From Oscillospiraceae bacterium (GTDB lineage Bacteria; Bacillota; Clostridia; Oscillospirales; Ruminococcaceae), in assembly GCA_017435745.1 (NCBI GenBank), contig JAFSEN010000039.1, positions 1 to 56,823 on the forward strand: a DNA stretch of 56,823 bases. Direction: 5' to 3'. The position numbers and the translations under genes were made by a program. The notes beneath the pieces are model-generated. The model made no database searches. It was not told the origin of the DNA and worked only from the letters and a program-made list of their open reading frames with translations. Shown in pieces: positions 7,290 to 15,080 of the stretch (positions are counted from its first letter, which is position 1; every line of letters starts with the position of its first letter).

Positions 7290-8432
7290 TTATCGCTCCT
7301 TTTCTATAGCAGTTTGGGAGATATAGCGGAAGCTTCCGTCATCAAGAAGCTTTATTTCAAGGGCATAATATCTGTCGTCATAAATTGTTCCGCTTTCCTC
7401 GTGGTAAAGCAAATAATAAAGGGTGAGGATATCGCCGTTTTGTTCAAAATCAAAAACTCTTCTTTCCGGGGAGACGCCGCCTCTTCCGCCTTCATAAAAA
7501 ACGGTGTCGGTTTCCGGATCATATTCGATTCGGCGATTTATAAGGACCATTTCTTTCGTAACACCTTCAAAATATCGGTTAAGAAGCGAAATAATTTCGG
7601 AAAGCGGCCAGTTGTTTCCGTATTCCTGCCAGGGGTCATGGCCGTTTTCATAATTATAAATATCCTCGAAAATCCATATAAAATAGCTTGAAAGGTCCGA
7701 AACGGAGCTGAATTCCTCCGGGCTTACGGTAATTGTAAAAATCGGGTCGATATATTTTTCTTTAAGGGCGCGGTGTTCAGCCGCATTTTCATAAAGTGCA
7801 AAATCGCTTATCACCTGGTGATAATTCGGTTCAAAGCCGGATTTTTCTGTGGTGAAAAATCCGAAATCGTTTATATATGCTTTATCAATATAGAATATCT
7901 CTGAAGATTTTCCCGCCTTTCCCCAATCCGGATAATCCTCATATTTTCGGACTATAACGTTTTCTTCGCAGATATAATTAAAACAATATGCGTTTTTCGG
8001 ATTATATTGATCCGCATTGTGAAAATTATAGATATAAAGTTCGGAATGTTCGCCTTTTTCCGCTGCTTCAACAAAATTCACCGCCGCAAGGCAATCGCTT
8101 ATGGGTTCATAATCATAAAGGATAACCGAAGGGCGTTCCATTGCTTCGGCAAAGGCGGCGGATTTAAAAAGTTCTTCCGGAATATTTTCCGGATAGAGAA
8201 TTTCGGGTTTTTCAAACTCGAAATCCGGGTTTTCTTTCGGAATCTTTTCCGGGGTTTCTTCCGGAACTTTTTCCGGTTCGGAAGAAAAATCTTCCGGAAG
8301 TGAACAGTTTTCGCCCGGGTTTGTTTCTTCAAAAACCGGAGCATCTTCCGGAACTTCCGGCTTTTCAAAAGTTTCCTTTCCGCAGGAACAGAGCAAAAGC
8401 AGAGCCGCCAGAATCAAAACAACTTTTTTCAT
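7290..8432 (-). CDS. Lipoprotein of unknown function, first gene of the pair
   Basis: A 380-residue lipoprotein. A longer reading frame continues upstream, but the ATG at 8430-8432 is preceded by GGAGG and begins MKKVVLILAALLLLCSCGK, a textbook lipoprotein signal with Cys17 as the lipidated residue. A Glu/Pro-rich linker (about 20-75, with many EKPEVPE-like segments) leads to a mature domain of about 300 residues with no recognised motif. It is organised like the following lipoprotein gene, to which it is coupled. It may have a surface role; no catalytic signature is visible. Confidence 0.75.
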   Translation of the reverse strand: MKKVVLILAALLLLCSCGKETFEKPEVPEDAPVFEETNPGENCSLPEDFSSEPEKVPEETPEKIPKENPDFEFEKPEILYPENIPEELFKSAAFAEAMERPSVILYDYEPISDCLAAVNFVEAAEKGEHSELYIYNFHNADQYNPKNAYCFNYICEENVIVRKYEDYPDWGKAGKSSEIFYIDKAYINDFGFFTTEKSGFEPNYHQVISDFALYENAAEHRALKEKYIDPIFTITVSPEEFSSVSDLSSYFIWIFEDIYNYENGHDPWQEYGNNWPLSEIISLLNRYFEGVTKEMVLINRRIEYDPETDTVFYEGGRGGVSPERRVFDFEQNGDILTLYYLLYHEESGTIYDDRYYALEIKLLDDGSFRYISQTAIEKER

Positions 8433-8495
8433 GAAAAACACCTCCGGTCCAAAATTTCCGTATCCATAATATAAGTGCGTTTTTTTCCGGCTTTT

Positions 8496-8507
8496 GTTGC
8501 ACCGATT
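8496..8507 (-). promoter_or_regulatory. Shared AATCGGTGCAAC element upstream of the lipoprotein operon
   Basis: The 12-mer AATCGGTGCAAC on the minus strand, 63 bp before the start codon, is identical to one 69 bp before the ECF sigma gene (20201-20212). GCAAC-type -35 boxes are common for ECF sigma factors, so this may be the -35 region of a sigma-dependent promoter. Confidence 0.45.
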
Positions 8508-8518
8508 AAAAAAATTTC

Positions 8519-8547
8519 TTGTGACAATTTTTAATCTATGGTACAAT
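8519..8547 (+). promoter_or_regulatory. Promoter of the ZIP-Nudix operon
   Basis: TTGTGA at 8519-8524, a 17-bp spacer, and TACAAT at 8542-8547. It is divergent from the lipoprotein operon. Confidence 0.65.
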
Positions 8548-8588
8548 GTTCTTCTAAATCAAAGTTTTTTTGAAAGGAGATTTCCTTT

Positions 8589-9377
8589 ATGACAGATACA
8601 ATGAAAGTGTTTATCGGCGTTCTTCTTCCGTTTCTTGGAACAACCCTTGGCGCTGCTGCGGTTTTCTTTATGAAAGGCGAAATGAACCCAAAGCTCCAAA
8701 AAGCGCTTTTGGGTTTTGCTTCCGGTGTAATGGTGGCCGCTTCGGTCTGGTCCCTTATCATGCCGGGAATCGAAATGGCTGAAGCTGCCGGACAGATTGC
8801 ATGGCTTCCTGCGGCGGCGGGTTTTCTTTGCGGAATGTTCTTCCTTCTTATTCTTGACAGCCTTATTCCCCACCTCCACCTCAATTCCGACAAACCGGAA
8901 GGCCGCAAAACCACCCTTGGAAAATCCTTTATGCTGGTCTTTGCCGTTGCGCTCCACAACCTTCCGGAAGGAATGGCAGTTGGCGTTGTTCTTGCGGCAA
9001 TGCTGAGCGGCGAAAGCGTTATCACAACGGCCGGAGCTTTTGCTCTTGCAATCGGTATCGCTATCCAGAACTTCCCGGAAGGCGCGATTATTTCAATGCC
9101 CCTTGTCGGGACCGGACTTTCCAAAGGAAAAGCTTTTAAATACGGTTTTCTTTCCGGTGTTGTTGAACCGGCGGGCGCGCTTTTGACCCTTGCGCTTGTT
9201 TCGATAATTGAACCCGTTCTTCCGTTCATTCTTTCCTTTGCCGCAGGCGCAATGATCTATGTTGTTGTGGAAGAACTTATTCCCGAATCTCAGGACGGCG
9301 AGCACAGCAATATTGCAACCATCGGCGTTGCAATCGGTTTTGCGCTTATGATGATCCTCGATATCGCACTTGGATAA
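8589..9377 (+). CDS. ZIP family divalent metal transporter
   Basis: A 262-residue integral membrane protein with about eight helices, of the ZIP family (GufA/ZupT-like), which brings zinc and other divalent metals into the cytoplasm. The metal-site motifs are HNLPEGMAVG in helix 4 and QNFPEGAIIS in helix 5, with VVEELIPES near helix 7. A short histidine-containing segment (IPHLHLNS) sits in the loop before helix 4. AAAGGAG supports the ATG at 8589. It heads a run of four plus-strand genes ending with a small zinc-ribbon protein. No Fur or Zur box was recognised in the promoter. Confidence 0.93.
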   Translation: MTDTMKVFIGVLLPFLGTTLGAAAVFFMKGEMNPKLQKALLGFASGVMVAASVWSLIMPGIEMAEAAGQIAWLPAAAGFLCGMFFLLILDSLIPHLHLNSDKPEGRKTTLGKSFMLVFAVALHNLPEGMAVGVVLAAMLSGESVITTAGAFALAIGIAIQNFPEGAIISMPLVGTGLSKGKAFKYGFLSGVVEPAGALLTLALVSIIEPVLPFILSFAAGAMIYVVVEELIPESQDGEHSNIATIGVAIGFALMMILDIALG

Positions 9378-9389
9378 GCCGGTGATCTT

Positions 9390-9779
9390 ATGATAAAAGT
9401 TGTTGCCGCGGTTATTGAAGAAAACGGAAAATTTCTTCTCTGCAAAAGGGGACCCGGCGGAAACTGCCCCTTCCTTTGGGAATTTCCCGGCGGAAAAATT
9501 GAACCCGGCGAAACCCCGGAGGAAGCTATTATCCGGGAAATTCGCGAAGAACTTTCCGTCGATATTGAAACTTTCGGAATTTTCTGCGAATATTCTTTTT
9601 CCTATCCGGAAAAGGATATCTATTTTTATTTCATCCGGGCAAAAATCCTTTCCGGAGAAATTTTTCCAACATTCCATACGGAAATAAAATGGCTTTCGCC
9701 TGCAGAACTGGATTTTCCCCAATATTGTCCCGCGGACGTTGAAGCCGCAAAAAAGCTGAAAGGAGCTTTTGAAAAATGA
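9390..9779 (+). CDS. MutT-like Nudix hydrolase (8-oxo-dGTP diphosphatase type)
   Basis: A 129-residue Nudix hydrolase. The Nudix box spans residues 35-57 (G35, E41, REIREE at 49-54), with Ser56 where Gly is usual. The N-terminal VVAAVIEENGKFLLCKRGPG and the following LWEFPGGKIEPGE are typical of MutT and of (deoxy)nucleotide-sanitising members. It would hydrolyse oxidised or damaged nucleoside triphosphates, protecting DNA replication. The gene lies 12 bp after the ZIP gene and overlaps the next Nudix gene by 4 bp (ATGA), so it is translationally coupled. Exact substrate not provable from sequence. Confidence 0.88.
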   Translation: MIKVVAAVIEENGKFLLCKRGPGGNCPFLWEFPGGKIEPGETPEEAIIREIREELSVDIETFGIFCEYSFSYPEKDIYFYFIRAKILSGEIFPTFHTEIKWLSPAELDFPQYCPADVEAAKKLKGAFEK

Positions 9780-10243
9780 TAAATTCCACCCTTTGTTATA
9801 TTGAAAAAGACGGAAAATATCTTATGCTCCACAGGGTAAAAAAGGAAAACGACGCAAACAAAGACAAATGGATCGGAATAGGCGGAAAATTTGAGGACAA
9901 AGAAAGCCCCGAAGATTGTATTCTCCGTGAAACGAAAGAGGAAACCGGCCTTAGCCTTACGGATTACCGCTACCGGGGAATAGTCACCTTTGTTTCCGAT
10001 AAATGGGAAACGGAATATATGCACCTTTTTACCGCAACAGGTTTTTCCGGCGAACTTATGGATTGCGACGAAGGGGAACTTGAATGGATAAGCCGGGAAA
10101 AACTTGATTCCATTCCCAAATGGGAAGGGGACAGAATTTTTCTTGAACTTTTGCAGAAGGACGAACCTTTCTTTTCGCTTAAGCTCCGCTATGAAGGCGA
10201 AGATCTTCGGGAAGCTGTGCTGAACGGAAAGCCGATTTTGTAA
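9776..10243 (+). CDS. Second Nudix hydrolase (8-oxo-dGTP/MTH1-like)
   Basis: A 155-residue Nudix protein with its box at residues 37-59 (GGKFEDKESPEDCILRETKE, then ETGL). The WIGIGGKFE lead-in and C-terminal EWISREKL with WEGDRIFLELL match the MTH1/8-oxo-dGTP diphosphatase subgroup of Firmicutes. It overlaps the first Nudix gene by ATGA. Two different nucleotide-sanitising enzymes in tandem behind a metal importer suggest an oxidative-stress or housekeeping cleaning operon; that reading is inferred from context. Confidence 0.88.
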   Translation: MINSTLCYIEKDGKYLMLHRVKKENDANKDKWIGIGGKFEDKESPEDCILRETKEETGLSLTDYRYRGIVTFVSDKWETEYMHLFTATGFSGELMDCDEGELEWISREKLDSIPKWEGDRIFLELLQKDEPFFSLKLRYEGEDLREAVLNGKPIL

Positions 10244-10254
10244 AGGAGAAAAAA

Positions 10255-10458
10255 ATGTATTTTAAAACCCGCGACGAGGAAGTCGCTTTTTTAAAAAAAC
10301 TTTGGACAAAAGAAAAAGTTCCCTGCCCGAAATGCGGACACGAATTTCTTGAGCACCTCCACAAAAAAGCAAAGAAAAGCGACACCGAATGGAAATGCAG
10401 CAAATGCGGCGAAATTTTCCGCACCATAAATATGTTAATGGATCTTCCGGAAAAATAA
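10255..10458 (+). CDS. Small zinc-ribbon protein
   Basis: A 67-residue protein with two CxxC knuckles (CPKCGHEF at about 24-31 and CSKCGEIF at about 48-55) separated by a lysine-rich loop containing HLHKKAKK. Hydrophobic residues flank each knuckle, as in small rubredoxin/zinc-ribbon folds. AAAGGAG precedes the ATG. It lies 11 bp after the second Nudix gene and is probably co-transcribed. It could bind zinc, nucleic acid or a partner protein. It is too short for a functional call. Confidence 0.75.
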   Translation: MYFKTRDEEVAFLKKLWTKEKVPCPKCGHEFLEHLHKKAKKSDTEWKCSKCGEIFRTINMLMDLPEK

Positions 10459-10465
10459 TATCCGG

Positions 10466-10494
10466 TTGACAAAACCCCGCCAAAAAAGTAAAAT
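10466..10494 (+). promoter_or_regulatory. tRNA-Arg promoter
   Basis: TTGACA at 10466-10471, a 17-bp spacer, and TAAAAT at 10489-10494, 12 bp before the tRNA 5' end. Confidence 0.85.
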
Positions 10495-10505
10495 ATATTA
10501 GCAAT

Positions 10506-10582
10506 GTCTCTATAGCTCAGCAGGATAGAGCGTTCGCCTCCTAAGCGAAAGGCCGCGCGTTCGAATCGCGCTAGGGACGCCA
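10506..10582 (+). tRNA. tRNA-Arg(CCT)
   Basis: A 77-nt cloverleaf: acceptor GTCTCTA/TAGGGAC, D-arm AGCTCAGCAGGATAGAGC, anticodon stem TTCGC/GCGAA with loop CTCCTAA (anticodon CCT, reads AGG), T-loop GTTCGAATC, and encoded CCA at 10580-10582. Confidence 0.97.
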
Positions 10583-10585
10583 ATA

Positions 10586-10617
10586 AAAAAGACACTCCAT
10601 CGGAGTGTCTTTTTTTA
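10586..10617 (+). terminator. tRNA-Arg terminator
   Basis: GACACTCC (10591-10598), a 3-nt loop, GGAGTGTC (10602-10609), then seven T residues. Confidence 0.9.
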
Positions 10618-10636
10618 TGCAGCTGATTCCGGGAAA

Positions 10637-10847
10637 ATCCCTTCTCCACCGTCTTCGACGGTCCCCCCTCCTCCTCCGAGGAGGTTAAAACAAAAACCTT
10701 CCTTTTTGTAAAATACATGTTTTGCCGTAGAGAACGGTCTTGACCGTTCCGAAAACAGCGACCCGGAAGGCAAAAAAAAGAATCCCCCGGTCTTTTTATT
10801 CGCAGGCGAATAAAAATCCAGCCCCCTTTAGGCAAGGGGGCCTTTTT
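10637..10847. repeat. Intergenic mosaic of palindromic repeats
   Basis: Three repeat classes lie end to end. At 10637-10684 is a CCACCGTC-TTCG-ACGGT hairpin followed by CCTCCTCCGAGGAGG. At 10732-10749 is GAACGGTC-TT-GACCGTTC. At 10790-10845 are an AATCCCCC unit with TTTTTATTCG/CGAATAAAAA and a CCCCCTT-TAGGC-AAGGGGG hairpin, whose last part may also terminate transcription. Related copies occur throughout the window. No gene here. Confidence 0.8.
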
Positions 10848-11819
10848 TTAATTTACCCGGAAGATATCCTGTTTTATCCGCATTGGATAGAAAACCAAAA
10901 GGTCGTTTTCAAGGTTTTCTTTTTGCATATCAACGGCACAAATCCGGCTGTTTTCATAGGTTTTGTAATAATAAATTCCGTTTTCTCCGTCGGCGCAAAT
11001 TGAATAGACCGTTTTTTCAAGTTTTTCTTCCGGTAAACGGACGCAGCCTTTTATCTGGGCGACGGAATCAAGAATATGAAAAACGGCGGAAACATCTTCT
11101 TCCGAAGATTTTGAAATTGAATTTTCTTTCGCAAAGGCGGCTTTGATAAACCTTGAAACGGAAGAAAAATCCCCCGGAAGACCAACCGCGCCAATTCCGC
11201 GGCTGTATGGAAAAAGAGAAAGTTTTTTTGAAAAACGGTTTTCCGGTTCAAAGGGGGAAAGATTCAAATACCCGCGAATATTTTCCGAATGGAACGGAAA
11301 GGGCGGATTGTTGGTAAGAACGCCGAAGGGATTTTTATAAACCGAAAGACCTTTTTTGGTTTGTTCAACGGCAATAGAACCGGTTTTGTCCGCAAAAAAC
11401 CAATGGAGAGGCGTTGCGGAAAGCTCTTTGCTGAAATCCGTGCTCAAAATATTTGCATGCTCAAAAGCGGCTTTTGCTTCCGCAATGTTTGAGCACGAAG
11501 CGAGTATCCACGGTATAACTTCGAATGAAGCAACGTTTTCCACGCCCGGTTTTTCCGAAAAATATGCGGCATTTTCCGGAAAATTCAGCGCGGCGCCGAA
11601 AAGCCCATGCTCATTAATTCCGTCATAAAAAAGCGGATAGTCTTTGGAAATTATCGCCGTTCCTATAATTGAAAAATGGCGGCGCAATTCCGGAATTTTT
11701 AAGAAACGAAGAGGAAAATTCCTCGGCAGAACAACGATATTTTCCCCAAGGCTGTATTCAAGGTCAAGATTTCTTCCGAAAAAACTTTTGCCGGAACTTA
11801 AACTTATTGCGGTGCACAT
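10848..11819 (-). CDS. cbh: Choloylglycine hydrolase family enzyme (probable bile salt hydrolase)
   Basis: A 323-residue N-terminal-nucleophile hydrolase that cleaves amide bonds, classically glycine- or taurine-conjugated bile salts or penicillin V. After removal of Met1, Cys2 is the nucleophile (MCTAISL). The other active-site residues are in register: Arg16, Asp19 (FFGRNLDLEYS), Asn79 (GAALNF), the LTNNPPF motif with Asn170/171, and Arg223 (GLPGDFSSVSRF). Length fits the family. There is no signal peptide, so it is cytoplasmic. AAGGAG supports the ATG. It is a single-gene unit on the minus strand. The GLPGDFSS motif favours bile salt hydrolase over penicillin acylase, which agrees with a gut habitat. 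Confidence 0.9.
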   Translation of the reverse strand: MCTAISLSSGKSFFGRNLDLEYSLGENIVVLPRNFPLRFLKIPELRRHFSIIGTAIISKDYPLFYDGINEHGLFGAALNFPENAAYFSEKPGVENVASFEVIPWILASCSNIAEAKAAFEHANILSTDFSKELSATPLHWFFADKTGSIAVEQTKKGLSVYKNPFGVLTNNPPFPFHSENIRGYLNLSPFEPENRFSKKLSLFPYSRGIGAVGLPGDFSSVSRFIKAAFAKENSISKSSEEDVSAVFHILDSVAQIKGCVRLPEEKLEKTVYSICADGENGIYYYKTYENSRICAVDMQKENLENDLLVFYPMRIKQDIFRVN

Positions 11820-11864
11820 TATTTTTCTCCTTTTTCTTTAATATTGGCTTTAATAAAAGACTTT

Positions 11865-11904
11865 TTACACTTTATTAACTACTTTTCAGCAAAAATGGTG
11901 TAAA
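11865..11904. promoter_or_regulatory. Inverted repeat in the divergent cbh / DUF5685 control region
   Basis: TTTTTACAC (about 11865-11873) and GTGTAAAAT (about 11897-11905) form an inverted repeat with a 23-nt gap. The second arm contains a -10-like TAAAAT at 11900-11905 for the plus-strand gene. No good -35 is seen. Possible operator; weakly supported. Confidence 0.3.
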
Positions 11905-11939
11905 ATATTCAAAAGAATATTAAAAGGAGGTCCTGCGCT

Positions 11940-12797
11940 TTGTTCGGATATATAAAACCTTTCCGCCCGGAACTTAAAATCCGCGAAGCGGAGGATTATA
12001 AAGCGGTTTACTGCGGACTTTGCAAGGAACTTGGCAGAAGCTACGGGCTTTTTGCAAGAATGACCCTTAGCTATGATTTTGCGTTTATGGCGATGCTTTT
12101 TATGTCAATCGACAAAAACTGCTGCCCTTCCTTTGAAAAATGCTCGTGCATAGCCCACCCTTTTAAAAAACAATGCCGCTGCACCGAAAACAAGGCGATT
12201 TCTCTTGCGGCAAAAGCCGCAATGGTGCTCACTTATTATAAAATCAAAGATGACCTTGCGGACAAAGGTTTTCTTCATAAGATAAGGGCCGCTTTGCTTT
12301 TGCCTTTTGCTTCTTCCGCAAGAAAAAAGGCCCTTTCTTCCGGAAATGAAGCGGAAATAATCGACAAGGCCGCTTCCGGAATGATGGCGGCGCAAAGGGC
12401 GGTTGAGGATAAAAAATCCTCCCTTTCGGATGAAGCCGCCGAACCGACAGCAAAATTCCTTTCGGAAATAATGGTCCTTGGCGGAAACGGCGAAAACGAA
12501 AAGATCCTCGAAAGATTCGGCTATCTTCTCGGAAGATACATCTATCTTTGCGATGCTCTTGATGACCTTGAGGACGATATTAAAAAAGGCAACTACAATC
12601 CTTTTATTTTCGGCGGAGAAAACGCCGTTTGCGAAGCAAAATCCGTTCTTTTTATGACAACTGCGGAACTTTTTGATGACCTTGAACTGCTTGAACTTGA
12701 CAAATACAAGGAAATAGCGGAAAATACAATAGGTCTTGGTTTAACCGCGGAAGTTGAACGAATAATAAACAAAAAAGGGGGAGAACATAACGGATAA
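11940..12797 (+). CDS. DUF5685 family protein
   Basis: A 285-residue helical protein. TTG start with AAAGGAGG nine bases upstream. The N-terminus [32 protein letters not shown] is the hallmark of the DUF5685 family of Clostridia. A cysteine cluster follows at about 61-81 ([13 protein letters not shown], then KKQCRC) and could bind metal. A later segment ([17 protein letters not shown], about 202-218) resembles the acidic motif of helical prenyl-transferase-like folds, though no such activity is known. The gene overlaps or abuts a J-domain gene; this pairing recurs in the family and suggests a chaperone-linked role. Confidence 0.8.
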   Translation: MFGYIKPFRPELKIREAEDYKAVYCGLCKELGRSYGLFARMTLSYDFAFMAMLFMSIDKNCCPSFEKCSCIAHPFKKQCRCTENKAISLAAKAAMVLTYYKIKDDLADKGFLHKIRAALLLPFASSARKKALSSGNEAEIIDKAASGMMAAQRAVEDKKSSLSDEAAEPTAKFLSEIMVLGGNGENEKILERFGYLLGRYIYLCDALDDLEDDIKKGNYNPFIFGGENAVCEAKSVLFMTTAELFDDLELLELDKYKEIAENTIGLGLTAEVERIINKKGGEHNG

Positions 12798-13440
12798 TCC
12801 ATATAAGGTGCTCGGCGTTTCCGAAAACGCCACCGACGAAGAAATTAAAAAAGCTTATCGCGAACTTGTTCGCAAATATCATCCGGATAAATATGTTGAC
12901 AATCCCCTTGCGGATATTGCGGCGGAAAAGATGAAGGACATAAACGCCGCTTATGATCAGATTCAGAAAGACCGCAAAGCCGGAAGAACTTCTTACGGAA
13001 GTTCCGGCGGAAATTACGGCGGTTATAACCAGGGATACGGCGGCGCAAGCTATAACGGTTACGGAACCGGATATTCCCAGAACAGCCAGTATTCCGACGT
13101 TCGAAGACTTATTCAGCAAAACCGCATTGCGGAAGCGGACGAAATTCTTGACGGAGTTCCGGAATATAACCGGAACGCCGAATGGTATTTTCTTAAAGGA
13201 AGCATTTATTACAGAAGGGGCTGGCTCGGCGAAGCTTCGAGATGTTTCCAAAGGGCTTACCAGATGGAACCGGGCAACAGGGAATATGCCGCCGCTTATC
13301 AGCGCATGGCTTATCAGCAGCAATATGGTTCTTCCCCGGGAAGAACCACCAACACCCAGTTTTATGGTTGCCCCTGCGATTGCTGCGATTGCTGCACGGC
13401 GATGATGTGCATGGACTGCCTTTGCGGAAACGGATGCTGA
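12787..13440 (+). CDS. J-domain protein with TPR-like region and cysteine-rich tail
   Basis: The J-domain begins [22 protein letters not shown] and carries the HPD motif (KYHPDKY) that stimulates DnaK-type ATPases. A Gly/Tyr/Ser/Asn-rich linker, a TPR-like repeat pair ([33 protein letters not shown]), and a tail with ten cysteines in 23 residues follow. The conserved DNPYK lies upstream of the first canonical start (GTG 12808), so translation may begin at ATA 12787 or ACG 12790, behind GGGGGAG at 12777-12783 and coupled to the end of the DUF5685 gene. If not, use 12808-13440 (210 residues). It lacks the DnaJ zinc-finger and substrate domains and is therefore a specialised co-chaperone. Confidence 0.85.
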   Translation: MTDNPYKVLGVSENATDEEIKKAYRELVRKYHPDKYVDNPLADIAAEKMKDINAAYDQIQKDRKAGRTSYGSSGGNYGGYNQGYGGASYNGYGTGYSQNSQYSDVRRLIQQNRIAEADEILDGVPEYNRNAEWYFLKGSIYYRRGWLGEASRCFQRAYQMEPGNREYAAAYQRMAYQQQYGSSPGRTTNTQFYGCPCDCCDCCTAMMCMDCLCGNGC

Positions 13441-13455
13441 TAAAAAATTTTTCAA

Positions 13456-13516
13456 TGTAGGGACCGCTGTCCTCAGCGGTCCGTTTTTCGGAACGTCGGG
13501 AACGACGTTCCCTACA
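13456..13516. repeat. Composite palindromic element, TGTAGGG...CCCTACA type
   Basis: Ends TGTAGGG (13456-13462) and CCCTACA (13510-13516) are inverted repeats. Inside are two perfect 9-bp hairpins with 4-nt loops: GGACCGCTG-TCCT-CAGCGGTCC and GGAACGTCG-GGAA-CGACGTTCC. The same architecture with different stem sequences is at 43739-43798. Confidence 0.85.
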
Positions 13517-13551
13517 AGTTTCAAATCATCGGGAAAGGAGAAAACTGCATT

Positions 13552-14097
13552 ATGACAAAGAAAAGCCAAAAGGTTGCCCTTTGTGGAATGGTTGCGGCGC
13601 TTTGCACCCTTTTGATGTTCATGACCGGCGTTTTTCCTTTTGCAACCTATGCAATGCCCTGTCTTGCGGGACTTTTAATGGTAACCGTTGCCGTTGAAAC
13701 CGGTGCAAACTGGGCTTTTACCCTTTATGCCGCGGTTTCGATCCTTTCAATGATCCTTACCCCGGATAAGGAAGCCATGCTTATGTTCGTAATGTTCTTC
13801 GGACATTACCCAATTACAAAATTCTGGCTTGAAAAGATAAAATTCAAACCCCTTTCGCTTATCCTTAAGCTTATTGTTTTCAACGCCTGTGTCGTTCTTG
13901 CATACACGGTAATAATTTTTGTTTTCCAGATGCCGGATATTCTTACGGAATTCGGCGATTTCGGAAAATATTCCGTTTATATAATGCTTGGGCTCGGAAA
14001 CGTTCTTTTCTTCGTTTATGATTTTGCGCTTACCCAGATTATGAACGTTTATGTCTATGTTTTCCGGCCGAAATTTTTAAGACGCAGCGCAAAATAA
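13552..14097 (+). CDS. Six-helix membrane protein, possibly an ECF-type S component
   Basis: A 181-residue integral membrane protein with about six predicted helices (about 8-28, 30-48, 52-68, 74-90, 102-127, 140-165), a short charged N-terminus, and a basic C-terminus. The size, helix count and N-terminal VALCGMVAALCTLLMFM resemble substrate-binding S components of energy-coupling-factor vitamin transporters, but none of the vitamin-specific motifs is recognised and no ECF ATPase or T component is nearby. AAAGGAG precedes the ATG. It is a single gene between a palindromic repeat and a terminator. Membrane location is secure, function is not. Confidence 0.7.
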   Translation: MTKKSQKVALCGMVAALCTLLMFMTGVFPFATYAMPCLAGLLMVTVAVETGANWAFTLYAAVSILSMILTPDKEAMLMFVMFFGHYPITKFWLEKIKFKPLSLILKLIVFNACVVLAYTVIIFVFQMPDILTEFGDFGKYSVYIMLGLGNVLFFVYDFALTQIMNVYVYVFRPKFLRRSAK

Positions 14098-14103
14098 AAA
14101 AAC

Positions 14104-14138
14104 AAACCCCCCGGAAATTTCCGGGGGTTTATTTTTTT
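14104..14138 (+). terminator. Terminator after the membrane protein
   Basis: AAACCCCCCGGAAA/TTTCCGGGGGTTT hairpin at 14104-14130, then a T run. Confidence 0.9.
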
Positions 14139-14186
14139 ATTTTGTTGTGATAAGATTGCTTTATAATTCAAAGGGGGTTTTTAAAA

Positions 14187-15032
14187 ATGATCGACGAAAA
14201 ACTTAAACAGGAACTTATTGAAAAGGGAAGAAGATTTATGCACGGATATCACGACGACGATTTGACCGCGGACAGCGATTTTAATCCTTCCGATCAACAG
14301 CTTCGCCTTCCCCAACCTCCTCTTTGCAAGGCACCGATGGCGGAAGATTCCGCAAAAATCGGCCTCAGCCTTGATTTTTCCGGACTTTCTCTCAACAATG
14401 ACGTAATTTCCCTTATCCGGGACAGAAGAAGTTCAAGGGTATATACCGAAGAGGATATGAGCCTTGATGAACTTTCGTTCCTGCTTTGGGCCACCCAGGG
14501 AATTAAAAGCATCCGCGGAAAAAGTTATGCCACAATTAGAACCGTTCCCTGCGGCGGCGCAAGGCATGAATTTGAAACATATCTCATAATCCGTAAAATC
14601 GACGGCCTCGAACCGGGAATTTATCATTATCTTCCCATGGAACATTCCATTGAACTTATCGGCAAGCCGGAAAACCCGGAAGAGATTATTACCGAAACCC
14701 TTTGCGGACAGAAATGGGCAGAAAAAGCCAACGTTGTTTTTTATTGGACCATGGTTGCATACCGCGCCGAATGGCGTTACGGAACCCATTCCCACAGGGT
14801 CGCTCTTCTTGATGCGGGCCACCTTTGCCAAAACCTTTATCTTGCGGCAACCGCCCTTGGAATAGGAACCTGCGGAATCGGCGCTTTTTCACATGATCTT
14901 TGCACAAAGGTTTTCGGAATCGACGGAAACGAAGAATATATGGTCTATACCGCGCCGGTTGGAACGATCCGTCCGGAGGACAAAGCGGCTGAAGCGGCAT
15001 TTTATAAATTTGTTGAGGACGAAGGACTCTGA
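14187..15032 (+). CDS. SagB-type nitroreductase family dehydrogenase
   Basis: A 281-residue FMN-dependent oxidoreductase of the SagB/ThcOx branch of the nitroreductase fold. Visible features are the RDRRSSRVYTEEDMSLDELSFLLWATQG entry motif (about 77-105), the TVPCGGARHEFETYLIIR strand (about 119-136), and AGHLCQNLYLAATALGIGTCGIGAF (about 211-235), which forms the FMN pocket. SagB enzymes oxidise azoline rings in microcins, but no precursor peptide or cyclodehydratase is nearby, and stand-alone members are common in anaerobes. AAGGGGG precedes the ATG. Own terminator. A redox enzyme of unknown substrate. Confidence 0.88.
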   Translation: MIDEKLKQELIEKGRRFMHGYHDDDLTADSDFNPSDQQLRLPQPPLCKAPMAEDSAKIGLSLDFSGLSLNNDVISLIRDRRSSRVYTEEDMSLDELSFLLWATQGIKSIRGKSYATIRTVPCGGARHEFETYLIIRKIDGLEPGIYHYLPMEHSIELIGKPENPEEIITETLCGQKWAEKANVVFYWTMVAYRAEWRYGTHSHRVALLDAGHLCQNLYLAATALGIGTCGIGAFSHDLCTKVFGIDGNEEYMVYTAPVGTIRPEDKAAEAAFYKFVEDEGL

Positions 15033-15046
15033 TAATCAAAAAAAAC

Positions 15047-15080
15047 AAAAATACCGGCGGAAAGATCCGCCGGTATTTTT
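15047..15080. terminator. Bidirectional terminator between the nitroreductase and MATE genes
   Basis: ATACCGGCGG (15051-15060), a 6-nt loop, CCGCCGGTAT (15067-15076), with A run before and T run after. It lies between convergent genes. Confidence 0.9.

Noticed and set aside
14187-15032. Thiazole/oxazole-modified peptide cluster around the SagB-like gene
   Set aside because: No precursor peptide, SagC or SagD homologue on either side; stand-alone nitroreductase.
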